The position numbers and the translations under genes were made by a program. Under the pieces are notes generated by a model, which was not told where the DNA came from, ran no database searches, and worked only from the letters and a program-made list of their open reading frames with translations. A DNA stretch of 64,000 nt, from positions 62,001 through 126,000 of the forward strand of contig JAPDOI010001502.1 of assembly GCA_029168955.1 (NCBI GenBank), in the 5' to 3' direction. Positions 11,459-23,300 of the stretch are shown here, piece by piece (the stretch's first letter is position 1; each line of letters begins with the position of its first letter). This DNA comes from Aplectana chamaeleonis. Taxonomy: Eukaryota > Nematoda > Chromadorea > Rhabditida > Cosmocercidae.

Positions 11459-12579
11459 AGGATTCCTGAAACACTCTTGACAGTATATCTATCTTTGAAT
11501 CTTCAAAGACAAGCAACATGCGCACGGAAATTCTGTATTCCTTGGTGAATGTATATTTCCAACTTGAAAACGCCACTCGACATGGATGTTTACGAAGGAT
11601 CCCGAGAGCAACCTCAGTCAACTAAACCATCTTCGAATATGATATTTGGAAGGAATAACAGGGGATTATTATGCTGTAGATGTTTTGAAGTTATATGAGT
11701 TGTTTGCAAATTAGCGGAAATATTGCGGTTATCTATTGTGAGGAGCAAAGCAGATTATACTTCTTTCTCATGCGAGTACTTATGGTAGTGAAAGTTTTCC
11801 TGAGATGTCCAAAGTCCTTTCGTTTTCACTGCCAGGGGGCAAGAGCCGGGTAATACAGCCAATTTTCTAATTGGTAGAGCGACAACAAAGACGTCCCATG
11901 AAGGGGCGACGGTGGAAGCACCTGCTCCGGCCGCTCGCCCCATCAAGGGAAGGAGATAGTAGTGCCGTTACCAAATTTGAGATGGGTACCAATAATATTA
12001 GAGGTTAGACAAAATATAGTTGTCCAAGTGCACGCTACACGGTTTCACGTCAACAAGTGTCTCAATTTGACGTGATTTCTGCTTTGATCTTTATAAAAGG
12101 CACCTCACCTCATAGAGGACCGCATTCGGCCCAACAGGGCAGACCCTAGACGAGGACTTTGAGTCTTTATCAGGTACGGATATTTCTGGAGGAGGGCGGA
12201 TGCCGCTCTGCGTGGGGGATGACTTTCGTGCTCAGGAGTTATGACGCCTCTGCTCCTTGTGACACAGGAACCAATTTTTGAAAAGCGTGTCCAACCGGTG
12301 GGACACGCTGTCCGAAGTGGTAGTCAACCTGAGTCCCCACGGTGAGACACGTGGTCGTGAATGGGTTAAACATTTTTGTATCCAAATTGTGTGTAATTCT
12401 AAGGGGTTTTCTCGAGAAGCATCAAAACCTGTTAGATAGAGAAGAAGTTGTGCTTACAAATCAAATATCTGATTTGATCGAAAGCTTGCACGCGGGTAAG
12501 GGGGAATTGGCTGACTCTGAATCGGTGTTGAACTTTCTGGTCAACCTAATATAAATGCTTGAAATAAGAGGAAACTTAC
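11459..12579. other. Mirrored stretch, no gene called
   Basis: This pairs in reverse with 52,034-53,190. It contains a short hairpin with the arms AGCGTGTCC and GGGACACGCT near 12,285-12,310 that recurs at 18,530-18,560, 44,130-44,160 and 52,300-52,330. A plus ORF at 12,342-12,554 is the antisense of a frame that follows the protease activation exon in all four paralogous places, so its coding status is doubtful. Confidence 0.4.
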
Positions 12580-12654
12580 TTCTCCAAACGTTGAAAGCCA
12601 CCATCCACGGAAGTTAGCCTTTGCTTGTCGTGATTCCACCTATTGACCTCTTTG
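12580..12654 (-). pseudogene. Orphan protease activation-site exon (left arm, nonsense)
   Basis: Read on the minus strand, the exon follows CATTCTAG and encodes KRSIGGITTSKG, then TAA, then LPWMVAFNVW up to a GTAAGT donor. This is the propeptide cleavage site (KR) and new N-terminus (SIGG) of a trypsin-like protease. The intact versions at 18,188 and 51,953 read SEGEFPWMVA, so a GAA-to-TAA change kills this one. It is 75 bases against 81 in the others. A hydrophobic stretch upstream (MQANHLAAAFLLICK, 12,709-12,738) could be a signal peptide, but no splice link is clear. No other protease exon follows on this strand. Confidence 0.7.
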
Positions 12655-14846
12655 CTAGAATGACACTGTTTTGAAAAAAAAAACGTTTTGCAAATCAACA
12701 GGAATGCAGCAGCTAAATGATTCGCTTGCATAAGAACCAGCAGCAGTGACTCTGCACCTGTTGGAAGTTCACTACTTCCATCTGTGCTCATTTCCTAATC
12801 TATAGGGAACCAGACTCAGCTCTCCAAAAGAATTTCAGGTTCACAGTTTTGTCAGCTGGTGCATTATCCGTCTTGAATCGTTCCAGTGTGTTTGGAAGCA
12901 CCAACATCATGCTCGAACAGTTAAAATGATTCCAATAGTTGCAAGAATTGAGGTCAAACGTAACAATACGTAAATCCTTCAGTGAAAAAGGCGGAGAATT
13001 AGCCATTCGCCAGTCTTTGGATTGGGAAATATCAGAGTTACACCTGCGAGACATTTTGAATTATCGACTGTCGTCCGCTAAAAAAATTGGCTCGTGATGT
13101 ATACGCCTTAAGTATGCCTGAAAGACGACAGAGAAGTCTGCTGGCTTGGATGAACTGTTTCTACAGGCTATAAAACGGCGAAATTCACTTGGTTCCTACG
13201 CGTGCTGGTGCGGAGCGGAGTTCAGAGACAGTGAGAGAGCGTAGGGCAGACCGAGGCAGATGCGACCCGCGCGCCGCTCGTGAATGTGAATAACGACGTT
13301 TTATAGAGGGTATGCAGTGTCAAACTTGATAAGGACGGGTGTCCAGTTTTATACATACACAATCTGATAAAGACTGACGAGTTCGCTCCCCACGAAACAT
13401 CATCCACATCGGCGGAGAACTGCAAAGTACAAAAAACCATTAGTTGCTTGAGAGGTCCCACCATCCGAATATAGTGGTTCCTCGAACCATCCATCGGTTT
13501 TGATTCCCTCCCATCTGCCTAACACCAACAGGTACTCGATGCATTGTGCACCGCAGTCATCGATAAAAACTGCGTTATAGAGTATTCCGACGTAACATTA
13601 TCATATGTATACCAACATCCAGAGAGATGACTCGCTACATTCCTTATCCGCACTTCCGGATAGGCATGGTAGGAAAGTAAGCACCTTCGAATTTGGTAGA
13701 TCATTCATCATGACTATCATCAAGTAGTGCCTCAAACGTAATATTTTCCCGTGAGTAGGCACACACTTCTTTCAAATAAAAGGCTAGTCATGAACCAAAG
13801 ACTGGCTCTGGTGCCAGCAGTCTGCTTCTTTCACGGACTAGAACCACCGATATAAAAACGGTGTCTCTTAGTCTACGGTAGTTACACGACCCATTGTAAT
13901 CACATCAGTGCCAAGTTCCTCTCTATGGTACAAGGAAGACAGGTGGGAACACTGCCCATTTGAAAAAATGTGTCAGATAAGAGATAACTTTAGTAAAAAA
14001 TACACTCTTTCAGATCAGAAATCGGCACCTGCACAATGTACTGACCGGAAAACTGTTTACTTTGAGAACATCCCTTGCATCAGAAGAACAGTCTTCTTCA
14101 GGGGCTCACGCCGACATGCTCTGTAGCTCATTGTTTCAGGTTTCTGAATAGACTTCCGTACTAAAACGGAATAACCACTGAGCTAAGTGACTAACAACAA
14201 TCTCTAAATTAAGCAGATTCAAAAATCGCTCTGAAATAAATTCTTCACTTCTTAAAAACTGTAGAAGAAAACAAATTCTGTTGTAGAGCTGTCATGCCAT
14301 AACGCTATGCAGATTGCAGGCTTGAACGAGAACAGAGTTGTTGGAATAAAGCACTGGCTTCTGTTTTTTCCAGTCCATAACAACCTGCACAAATAGTTTC
14401 ATAAGCGGACTACGAGCTCCATTCTGACAATACATAAGCGCCTCCAGGGACTCCTTTACACCGCACTCTCATTTTTGATGGGTACTGGGCTGAGCCACGT
14501 TCGTTGAGAACTTCGCTTCACCGATGCTCCTGAAATTTCCTCCTGTAGTCTAAGCTACTCAATTTATACGTCTTCCAAATCTCTTCGTTTATCTGCAGAT
14601 AATCAACCATCACATAAAGGTGTTCGTTGCCATCTTAGAAACTCTATTTGTAACGTGTCGGAGGCGCAGGTTGTGAAAAAACAGAATAGCTTGCCAGGCT
14701 AGCCGTTGGATATACTTTATCAGTCCTCAAACGACTCTCCTTCCTCTTGCAATGGCTAGGAGGACCGGGGATACATTTGCTCCGTAGTCTTTTAGGCGTC
14801 ATGAGAAGACGGTCTCTCTCAGCAGGTATCCTGTCTCAGTGTACAT
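12655..14846. other. Mirrored stretch with weakly supported ORFs
   Basis: This pairs in reverse with 50,350-51,950. Two minus-strand frames are partly conserved across the arms. The first is 12,800-13,054 (RIVTFDLNSCNYWNH, NTLERFKTDNAP), whose mirror near 51,680-51,930 has internal stops. The second is 13,222-13,494 (NHYIRMVGPLKQL, LQFSADVDDVSW), whose mirror at 51,349-51,582 is open. I recognise no family and call no gene. Nothing is evident from 13,700 to 14,840. Confidence 0.35.
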
Positions 14847-15070
14847 TATACTTGTTATCCGAAGGTGATTCCTCGGATAATGGATCGATTCGGATAATGC
14901 CATTTTAAATTTACCGGATATTGGTTCGATTCAGATAATGCGCTTTTTCAAATTTTCAGATATTGGATCGATTGAGATAATGCCATTTTTCCAATGATTC
15001 GGATACGGATATCCGTCGGATAATTTCGGATAAATTTCGGATATTATGGGAACAAACCTCAGGCAACACA

Positions 15071-15125
<55 letters not shown>

Positions 15126-15636
15126 ACACATACACACACATACACACACATACACACACATACACACACATACACACACATACACACACATACACACACA
15201 TACACACACATACACACACATACACACATACACACACACACACACTTTCCTACACTTCACCTAAAATGAACCGATTTTTATCCGTTTTATCCGTTTTTAT
15301 CCGACTTTATCCGATTCTACGCAAATTTTATCCGTTTTATCTGGTTTTTATCCGATTTTTATCCGTTTTATTCGATTTTATCCGATTTTACGCAAATTTT
15401 ATCCGTTTTATCCGGTTTTTATCCTATTTTTATCCGTTTTATCCGTTTTCATCCGATTTTATCCGAATTTTTGGCCCTTCGGATAATGCTTCGATTCAGA
15501 TAAAGCCGATTTTAAATTTCCCGGATATTGGTTCGATTCAGATAATGCGTGTTTTCAAATTTTCGGATATCGGATTATCCGAATCTCGGATATCCGGTCG
15601 GATATCCGAAATGGAGTGATTCGGATACTAAGTATA
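14847..15636. mobile_element. TIR element rich in ATCCG motifs, carrying a CA microsatellite
   Basis: The ends are TATACTTGTTATCCGAA and, inverted, TTCGGATACTAAGTATA. The flanks are GTGTACAT at 14,839-14,846 and 15,637-15,644 (8 bp, or 9 bp as AGTGTACAT). The mirror arm has the unoccupied equivalent CTCAGTGTCCAGCAC near 50,400-50,415. The interior is made of degenerate GGATAATGG/TTTTATCCG words, with 14,850-15,050 and 15,480-15,620 roughly symmetrical about the microsatellite. An 8-9 bp duplication suggests a hAT- or Mutator-type origin. The long ORFs here are repeat artefacts. Confidence 0.75.
15065..15245. repeat. CA-type microsatellite with a TACACACACA higher-order unit
   Basis: About 55 bases of uninterrupted CA are followed by at least ten copies of the decamer TACACACACA, then a short CA tail. 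It lies wholly inside the TIR element 14,847-15,636 and is absent from the mirror arm. Confidence 0.95.
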
Positions 15637-15644
15637 GTGTACAT

Positions 15645-17010
15645 CACGCCAAGCATTACCATCTAGAACGTTCGATGAAATGACAACCGCTGAGAGGCAG
15701 AATAGTCCCGGGTTACACATGAGATCATGAAATCTGGGAAAAGACTACACATACAAAACACGCCATTGAGATCGCTCAACGCTCTGCATTCACAACTACA
15801 GACCAGTCTCGTCTGACGCTAATCTTAATGCTCTTCTCGAAGTAGCACTATGTTTCACGTGATTACTGTGCAACCAAGAAAAGGAAGGCGACATCCGACA
15901 ACTCAATGATGAAAAGCTCACCATTCGTGGACAGAAGTTTCCGTCACGGGCCGCCGGTAGCGTTGGGTTTGTAGTGCACCCATCTGTAGTCCACACCGTT
16001 GACTCTCACGGGATCATGTCTCCTTGTCTGGCTGTCCTACGTCTGCAGCCGGAGCGTCAAAGAACGAACTGTTATTGAGATCCTCCAACAGCTGTAGAGC
16101 TAAACTTCATTCGGAACACTTTGGAAAACGTAAAATTTTCCGTAACGAAATTTCCTGTTTGAAGTTTGTGGTCTACGACTTCAACGCTAGAGTCCCAAAG
16201 GTTAAGAAAGAGGTACAGAATCAAAGTTTGGGATCGGCACCTAGAACGATAATGGAAAAAGTCTCGTCGGGCTTAGACTTTCAGCAAATCGCTTCCATGG
16301 AAAGCAGCGATTCTACATATAAGACGGAATATAAGCGCAGAACGTGGGCATCACCCAATAGCACAACTCATGCTCGATCACATAGTTACCAAAAGGAAAC
16401 GGGGCCTGCTTGACATCTCCGTGGTGCCATACTTCTGCAGTGGTTCTGCGCCTACTTTGCGCGCAGTCATTCTCTACAAAAAAGGTGACCGGAGAAATCC
16501 TCGCAACTATCGACCAATAAGCTTGCTGAGCGTGTTTTTCAAATTATTTTCCAAGAACGCATTTTCGCGCGTGTCGTGGATCCTGAATGAAGCTCGACTA
16601 CCAGAGTAAGCTGAATTTCGTGAGGGTTGCAGCTGGATGGACCATCACCAAACCGTCGCCCTGGTCATAGAAGTCTGCTGGGAGTGCCAATCCTCCCTGA
16701 ATCCTGGGTCTCACCTTTTTGGAAGGCTAAAAAGTCTTCGACAGCAACGAAGGAAATGTTGTCGTGTCAGCTCTAGTTGATTAGGGGTAGACCCGTCCTA
16801 CGTGAGAAGCTAACTGTGCTTACTGTAACCGATACTGTGCTACGACGACACAGCTCTTCCATCGCCCTCTTACCATTCCCATTGGAAAGGGGGTCATCCA
16901 CTGCAAAGTGGCGTTCAACAGCTTTGGCGATACTATATGGCCCAAACTGTTGAAAGCCGCTCCGTAGTGGATAATGCAGTCGCTCGACTGGAACTGAAAA
17001 ACCACATGTG
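15645..17010 (+). pseudogene. Non-LTR retrotransposon relic (endonuclease plus reverse transcriptase fragments)
   Basis: Conceptual reading across frames gives endonuclease-like pieces ([38 protein letters not shown]), then reverse-transcriptase pieces (VILYKKGDRRNPRNYRPISL). Later there is a strand resembling the segment before the polymerase active site (IPIGKGVRQGD-like remnants near 16,870-16,900). The join GSAPTLRAVILYKK implies an internal deletion that fused the endonuclease end to the RT start. Many stops and frame changes make it dead. The same relic lies inverted at 49,050-50,330, so it inserted before the arms were duplicated. Confidence 0.65.
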
Positions 17011-18187
17011 TGAGAAGGATATTTCCTTATTCTTTCTTTTCCTTGAAAGGCGAATTTGACGCGACGAGGTTATGAACCAAATCTATTACGTCACCGCGTC
17101 GGCGTGAATCGCCCTACTAAATGCCAAAGCGTCGTCGACTTTGCGATAATTTCACTATTGTTGCGAATATGGCGAGAACTTCACGAAAAGGAGTTATCCG
17201 CCGCGATTAGGTGAAATTACCGCCACGAGGAAAAAAGGGCGTGGAAAGCCACTCGCTTGTAGGGAACTAGCGAACCTTCGTCAGAGGGCTTTTAAACGTA
17301 ATCAGATTGGGTTAGAGCGGTTTTCGTTCTTCCCGATTAGAGATTTTCTTTTTGTTGTTTTGTCTTTTTTTATAGAATATTGGAGTACCATCAGGTTTTG
17401 CTGAGCATCAGCCTGATACGTTTATAAACAGAACCCACGGAATGAACAATCTCAAATCCTTCAATATATTGCACTGAATACCAGCACTTCGAAAAATGAC
17501 TGCAGAGAATTTGTATAGGATGAAAGTCGAGAAAGCTGCCATTGCACTCCGTCCGATAGATTCTGCACCTCTGCTCCCTCAAACTGATTCGAGCTTGGTG
17601 AAAGCAAAGTTTCTTTGCAGTTTACAGATGCAGATTTTGCCATGGTGGCCGCTCCTTCAACTGTTTAAAACTAGCAACATAACCGAGGAGGAGAATATAG
17701 CTTTGAAGCGAGAATGTGGAGTTTGCTACCTACGTGAGTGGGCAACATAATACCTCCAGTTTGAGCATGAGCGTTCCACGAGAGCATGAGGGTCACGTTA
17801 ATGGAAAAGTAAGGCAATCAGTTCGACAAGAATGGGTTTCATTCACCTGAGAAGTGAAAAACTCTCCGATTGCGCTTCAACAGCATCTATGAGTTTTCAC
17901 TGATGGGTAAGTTTGAAAGGATTTGTCTTGAAGAATCGCCGCGAATGTTATTCCGATTTATTATCCAGTGTGCGCCCAACTAATGGAACAGTTTTCTTCG
18001 GCGATTTCGAAGATATTTTTATGTAGATCCTTTCAGATCATGCCGAAGAGTCGAAATAACGTTCAAGATGGGAGAAATACAAAAAATTATAAAAGGTTGT
18101 TATTTTTTAAATCTGAAGTTTTGTCGACTTCAGGCGCGCGAGAGCTTCTACATACATAATCTTCATCTCAAAGCAGGGACATTCTAG
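17011..18187. other. Mirrored stretch upstream of protease A; empty RTE target
   Basis: 17,011-17,390 pairs in reverse with 48,540-49,050, and 17,390-18,187 pairs with 44,462-45,230. TTCAGTGCAAT (as complement, 17,466-17,476) is the single-copy target that is duplicated around the RTE in the right arm. The signal-peptide exon of protease A should lie in or before this interval, but I could not identify it. Confidence 0.5.
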
Positions 18188-20159
18188 CGCGAACAAAGAG
18201 GTCAATAGGGGGAATCACGACAAGCGAAGGCGAATTTCCGTGGATGGTGGCTTTATTCGTCTGGAAAAGTAAGTTTACTCCTATTTTAAGCAGGCTTACC
18301 AGAAAGTTCAGCACCGAATGAGGGTCAGCGGATTTCCCCTCATCCGCGTTCGAGCTGTCGATCAAATGATGTATACGATTCGTAGGCAAAACTTCAAGAT
18401 CTAACAAATTTTGATGCTACTCGAGAAATCCCTCAGAATTACGCACAAATTAGGTGCCAAAAATGTTAAACCCATTCACGACCACGTGTCTCGCCGTGGC
18501 GACTCACGTTGACTACCATTTCGAACAGTGCGCAACACCGGTGGGACAAGCTTTTCAAAAATTGGTTTCTCTGTCACAAGTAAGAAATTTCGAACTTTCT
18601 CATGTTCAATGGATGTCCTAGACTCGACTACAGAAGTCGTGGTCCGTCAGCAATTCCACTATAGCACTTCAAACTATTATGAAAATAGTTGGGGTTTACC
18701 ACAAGAAAAATTTATGCAAAAACTATCGAATGCAATATATTCTTTTTTTCTTCTACTACCATTTCTTGGCTTTATCAGCAGGAAACCTGAGTCGGAACCA
18801 CCTTCTCCTCTTTTTGAGTTGAAACGTGCTACGTTACCATGGCTGCACCTACAGTGACCCCGAAACATCGATTTTTCTCAATGGTAACTTCTTTACCCAC
18901 CATGACCAAGCCTACAGGATGAAAAAAGTAAAGTATTAAGTACACCTCTGCTAGAAGTACACTCAAAAAAGCGGACTGAAAACATTAGGAACGTGTACTT
19001 TTCAAAAAGAAAATACGGTGTCTACCACAAATGATGCTGCTAACCTACTCCCTGGTCGGTTCAGGGTTAGGACCGGTCACCAGGATTATGCGACCCATTA
19101 GAGAAAGTGAACCTATAGTTTCGACCCTCCGCCTTTCGCAGGGGATAGCGACACTTAACTGAAAATGACCGCTCTGGGACGGCATGCAAGAGCATTTGTG
19201 TTACGAAAGGGTTGGGGCATGGGTTAGGGCGTCGGTGCGTCAAATTATTACTCTGCGAGTGCTGGAGGTAAGCAGTAATTGGTGTCTCAGGGAGGTCTCA
19301 GCTGCCCCACCCTTCAAGATAGGGCTGGCGAGGGAGCGATTTTTCAGTTCTACCTCGACCCCTTTTCAGCACTCGCACTGCTATCATCAAAACCGACGGC
19401 TCCCCTAACCGTGAGGATTTTTGGGGTGCAGGAAATAGAGTTCCTTCTTTTTGCGTGAGAATCGTTCATAGTGATTATTCGGGGCGTTAAACACGTTTAT
19501 GGGGTGCATTTTTAGTTCTGAGAAGATTAAGTAGTTTTTGATGGGCATAATGAATATTCGCCTTCGACTCCTTCCAGAAAAAACAGAGCGCAGCTACAAA
19601 CATCTAATTCAAATTTTTCGTAAAAATTTCAACCCCAAATTGCATTCTGTCCGGAACAGCCCAATGAGCTGCCCATGTCAGCGGTAGGTAAATCGGGTTT
19701 AGAGACTTCATTTCGAAACAAATAAACGGTATACAAATACGGTTTCTGTATTATATTTCGTCTGACACGTGGACCAGGCTGAAATCATAAATTCAATTTT
19801 AAATACAGCCTTCGCAGAGAAATAATGAAGTTATCAATTTGTCATTATTATGCCTTCACTCTGTACCTGTACTCAAGACATTGGTTCAAAAATTATATGT
19901 TGCTCATAAAGAATATTTCTGGAGAAGTTAAGAGAAAAGGAGAGGAGCGAAATTAGTCCGGAAGACCGAAACCAAGAATAAACTTGGAAGAATGTAGTAC
20001 AAATCCAGCTCATTTTGTACGCGCACGTTTTCAGGAAAACTAGGGATCGGAGCGCCGTGGAATACGTCAGATATGGATCGGGCTGGCGGACAGCCGGTGC
20101 ACCTGCCGAAAGTGCCAGCGCTGGCGTTTAGCCGGCAGGCTGTGCAAGCGCCGGCCATC

Positions 20160-20560
20160 TGCCGTCAGCATTATCGACATGACAATCACGTCATTGATCA
20201 GCTTTCTATTTGACTCCTGTCACTCTTGCTCTTTCTCCTTCACTGTGCTCTCGTGCATTCACTCTTCAGTTGTTCGTTTTTTTTTTGCTTTTATAATGTT
20301 CCAGTGTGGAAAAATTTCGCGAGAAGAGGTGTAAGACTATGTGATCCTTCAGCACCTTCTCGAATAGCCTGCAGAACAGTGAGGTGATACTAACTGGCCT
20401 ATGATTCCCTGGATCAGCAGCCGGCTCTTTCTTCAATGAAGGTGTAGCAAAGGAGTGCTTCCAGCGAGCTGGAACTTCACCATACATAAGAGACTGGTTG
20501 TAAATATAGGCTAAGCGACCACAAATAACTGGTTCCACTTTTTGAATCAAAAAAGACGAA
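20160..20560 (-). pseudogene. Jockey/CR1-like reverse transcriptase fragment
   Basis: The minus-strand frame (open 20,266-20,550) reads GEVPARWKHSFATP, then KKEPAADPGNHRPVSITS and RLFEKVLKDHI. This is the N-terminal finger region of CR1/jockey-clade reverse transcriptases (typical form: KKE..DPGNYRPVSLTS..CK..E). The GFRxxRS and YADD motifs are absent, so only about 60-90 codons survive. It is unrelated to the RTE at 45-48 kb. Confidence 0.75.
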
Positions 20561-21769
20561 TATCCGAATTATTTGTCCGATCGAGATATTTTAAATTACG
20601 ATAATCGAACAGTTCCTATGTGACTTTGCCACTTTCACAGTGCACGATATGCCAGAACGTTTTCTGCTCTGTTGCTAGACTTATCCTTGATCTTAATTCT
20701 TCCCAATTATGTTTTACGCGAGATTCCTTCTGATGCGTGATTCGGCTTTAATGAGCGCTTTCCGAATCCATTTGCGACAATTTCACCACATTCTAGTGAT
20801 TACATCGTCTGCATATTAATACCAACAAGGGCCAAATCAACCATTTTCGAACCATCTTAATATTTAGTTGAAAGCCGGATCCAATAAAACAAATAACACC
20901 GCATTTTACTACCGGCCAAATCCTTTGAGGCAGTGGTCGCGATGAAAAACGTTATCTAAAAAACTACAAAAATCGGCTCAGATCGAAAACAGCTGAAAAA
21001 CTTGGAGGGTTGTGCGGTAAAAAACGGGCTAGAATTAGAGCTTCTAAGGCCCAAAGATTCCAGATCGTGCACACGTGCACAGCGCAGCAAAAAAAGATCG
21101 CCGCCTCATGCCGAGCAGTCAAAAATCATCGACATTCAGAGGACGAAATAAATGCAAATTCGCTCAATGAAAACAGTTGAGCAATGAAAGAAAGCACTTC
21201 AGTCAATATTTTTGACTAGATGTGTACATAAATCCGAAGATTAATTGATTCAAACTCAATTTCAAGCCAGCTGATGTTCTTGATATAAGAGGTCATCGAT
21301 GCCGATGATGTGGAGTGGGCTCATCCACCATCAAAAGGCAAAAAAGTTTAGTATTCAAATTTGGCCCGAAACAGCGGTTTTTTCGCGAGCCCGTCTTTCA
21401 AGAATGCTTTTGTAAAGTTGAGTTTTTCTCGCCTTATATTCAGAAATGCACGCCATCACACGACTTAGCAATCAGGAAGTAGTCGTAGAGCATGACATTT
21501 TGGCAGTGAAGATGAGGTGAAGCTTGTCTCCAATTCTTTCACCTAATATAGAGACTTGCATTTTATGATTCGTAAGGTGAATGCAAAAAGTTCCCTGATC
21601 TTTCCAATGGGTTAGAACCCCTGGGAAGGTGCATACTGAAAGTGCGCGTTTTTTTCAATTCCTCCACCATCCGTACCAGCTCTGGATTCATCTCTAACTG
21701 CCAGTGTTCACAGAATGAAATTCAGGATTATTTGCTATAACGATTACTCGGTCTCCTGGAAGAGCTTAA

Positions 21770-22286
21770 AGGCAGTGTTCACGATAATCTTCGATTTTGA
21801 GATTAATCGCTAAAGCGATTGTTTGGCCCCCGAGTAGAACTGAAATGACAAAGAAATCAAGAAAAACGCACCAGGAGGGCAAGAAATCCTTTACTCTCAC
21901 CCCGCTTCTTTACTCTCAGTGGAACTGTTTGTTGTGACAATGAAATCGTTTGTGGACCCGTCTTACCCAATTCTCTTTTTTTGTATTTTGTTTTCTATTT
22001 TTTTTTGTTAAGTTTTTTTTCTCCGTTTTTTCTTTCGGACCCTAACTAATACTGTTCCGCCTGAAATATTCTTCCATTTCCGGTTAGCCCCATTTTTCAC
22101 CGGTGACAAACACCGTAAAGATGTTCATCCAACCGGACAACTAGTCCAGGCCAGAGAATAATATCTCTGAAAGAAGACGATTTAGTGCATTTCTCGCCGT
22201 TTCTTCTTAATATTGGTAACAGTTGGTAGCCAACGCATTGCTTTGAGTGGAAAACTTGGGAACGAAAATCATCGTGAACACTGCCT
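21770..22286. mobile_element. TTAA MITE, copy 3
   Basis: TIRs AGGCAGTGTTCACGATAATC and ATCATCGTGAACACTGCCT are flanked by TTAA at 21,766-21,769 and 22,287-22,290. An internal direct repeat holds two similar segments around 21,890-22,210 and 22,350-22,600 (both with GGAACTGTTTGTTGTG), the second lying outside the TIRs. This suggests nested or tandem copies. Confidence 0.75.
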
Positions 22287-23149
22287 TTAATTGTCGATTT
22301 AGAGCTGAAAGGACAAAGAAATTCTGAAGTGCGCGCCAGAATAACGTAAAAAGCTGTACTCTCACCTCACCTCTTTACTCTCAGAGGAACTGTTTGTTGT
22401 GGCAACAGAATCTCTTGTCAGCCCGTCCTTCAAAATCTCCTCCTCCTTATTTCTCCGTTCTCTCCTTCGAATCCTAGCGAATACTGTTTTGCACGACGTA
22501 TTCTTCCATCTTCGATTGTCCCCATTATTTAACGGTCACAACCATCGAGAACTCGATCATTCTAGAAAACAGGCCAGAATGTGCCAGGCCAAAATCAATC
22601 ATTTAGCGCGCTTTCGCCGCTGCTTCGTAATTTTATTAACATTTGGAGGCTCACGCACTGTTTTGGTAGGGAAACTTTAGAACACAAATTATCGATAAAA
22701 GGACTTTTAAGCGATAATGAGAACAGCCTGTGAGTCAACTGTTGTATTTTTCTTCTCGAGAATACGGGAACCGTTTAAATTCTTTATGGCAACTTCTCCA
22801 TCTATAGCGCAATAGGGATTATCACTTAAACTTATTTTGAACCCTTTTCGGAAGCGCGAATTCATTAATCATCATTAATTATAACATTAAGAGAAGGATA
22901 TACGCTGACACCTACGGCATTGGCTCTGATTAGGTCTCAAATCGCCTAAAATCATCTAAGTCCGCGGTTTTTTATGTCAATGTTGTTGTTCATACGTCGA
23001 TGAGGAAGATAAAAGTTTCTGAGCATTCGTCGCTTCTTATCACATTGTTGAGTTCTACCACATAAATAAAGGCTCCGAAAGTTTCCGTAGGATGAAAAGG
23101 CTCGGAACCGGCGTCGACGGTGGTAGCAGAAGCACCTAAAAGTGCGGAA

Positions 23150-23300
23150 GTAGGGCACTGAAGGCGGTTGCAGGGGCACCTCAAAAGAGCCGGAGCGGGG
23201 GCAACGAACGCGGCTGCAGGGGCACATTACAAGTGCCGGAGCAGGGGCACCGAACGCGGCTGCAGGGGCACCGAAGGCAGCAGCAGGGGGGAACGACTCC
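23150..23300. repeat. GC-rich minisatellite
   Basis: Units based on GCAGGGGCACCGAACGCGGCT recur about six times with variation. Base composition is strikingly unlike the AT-rich surroundings. Both strands stay open briefly, but I call no gene. The array is inside the intron 2 insertion of protease A. Confidence 0.7.

Noticed and set aside
14931..15264. Long ORFs of alternating Cys/Val or His/Thr
   Set aside because: They are translations of the CA/TACACACACA microsatellite in several frames and carry no coding evidence.
15266..15619. 117-codon ORF after the microsatellite
   Set aside because: It is composed of TTTTATCCG-type repeat words inside the TIR element, and the mirror arm has no such sequence.
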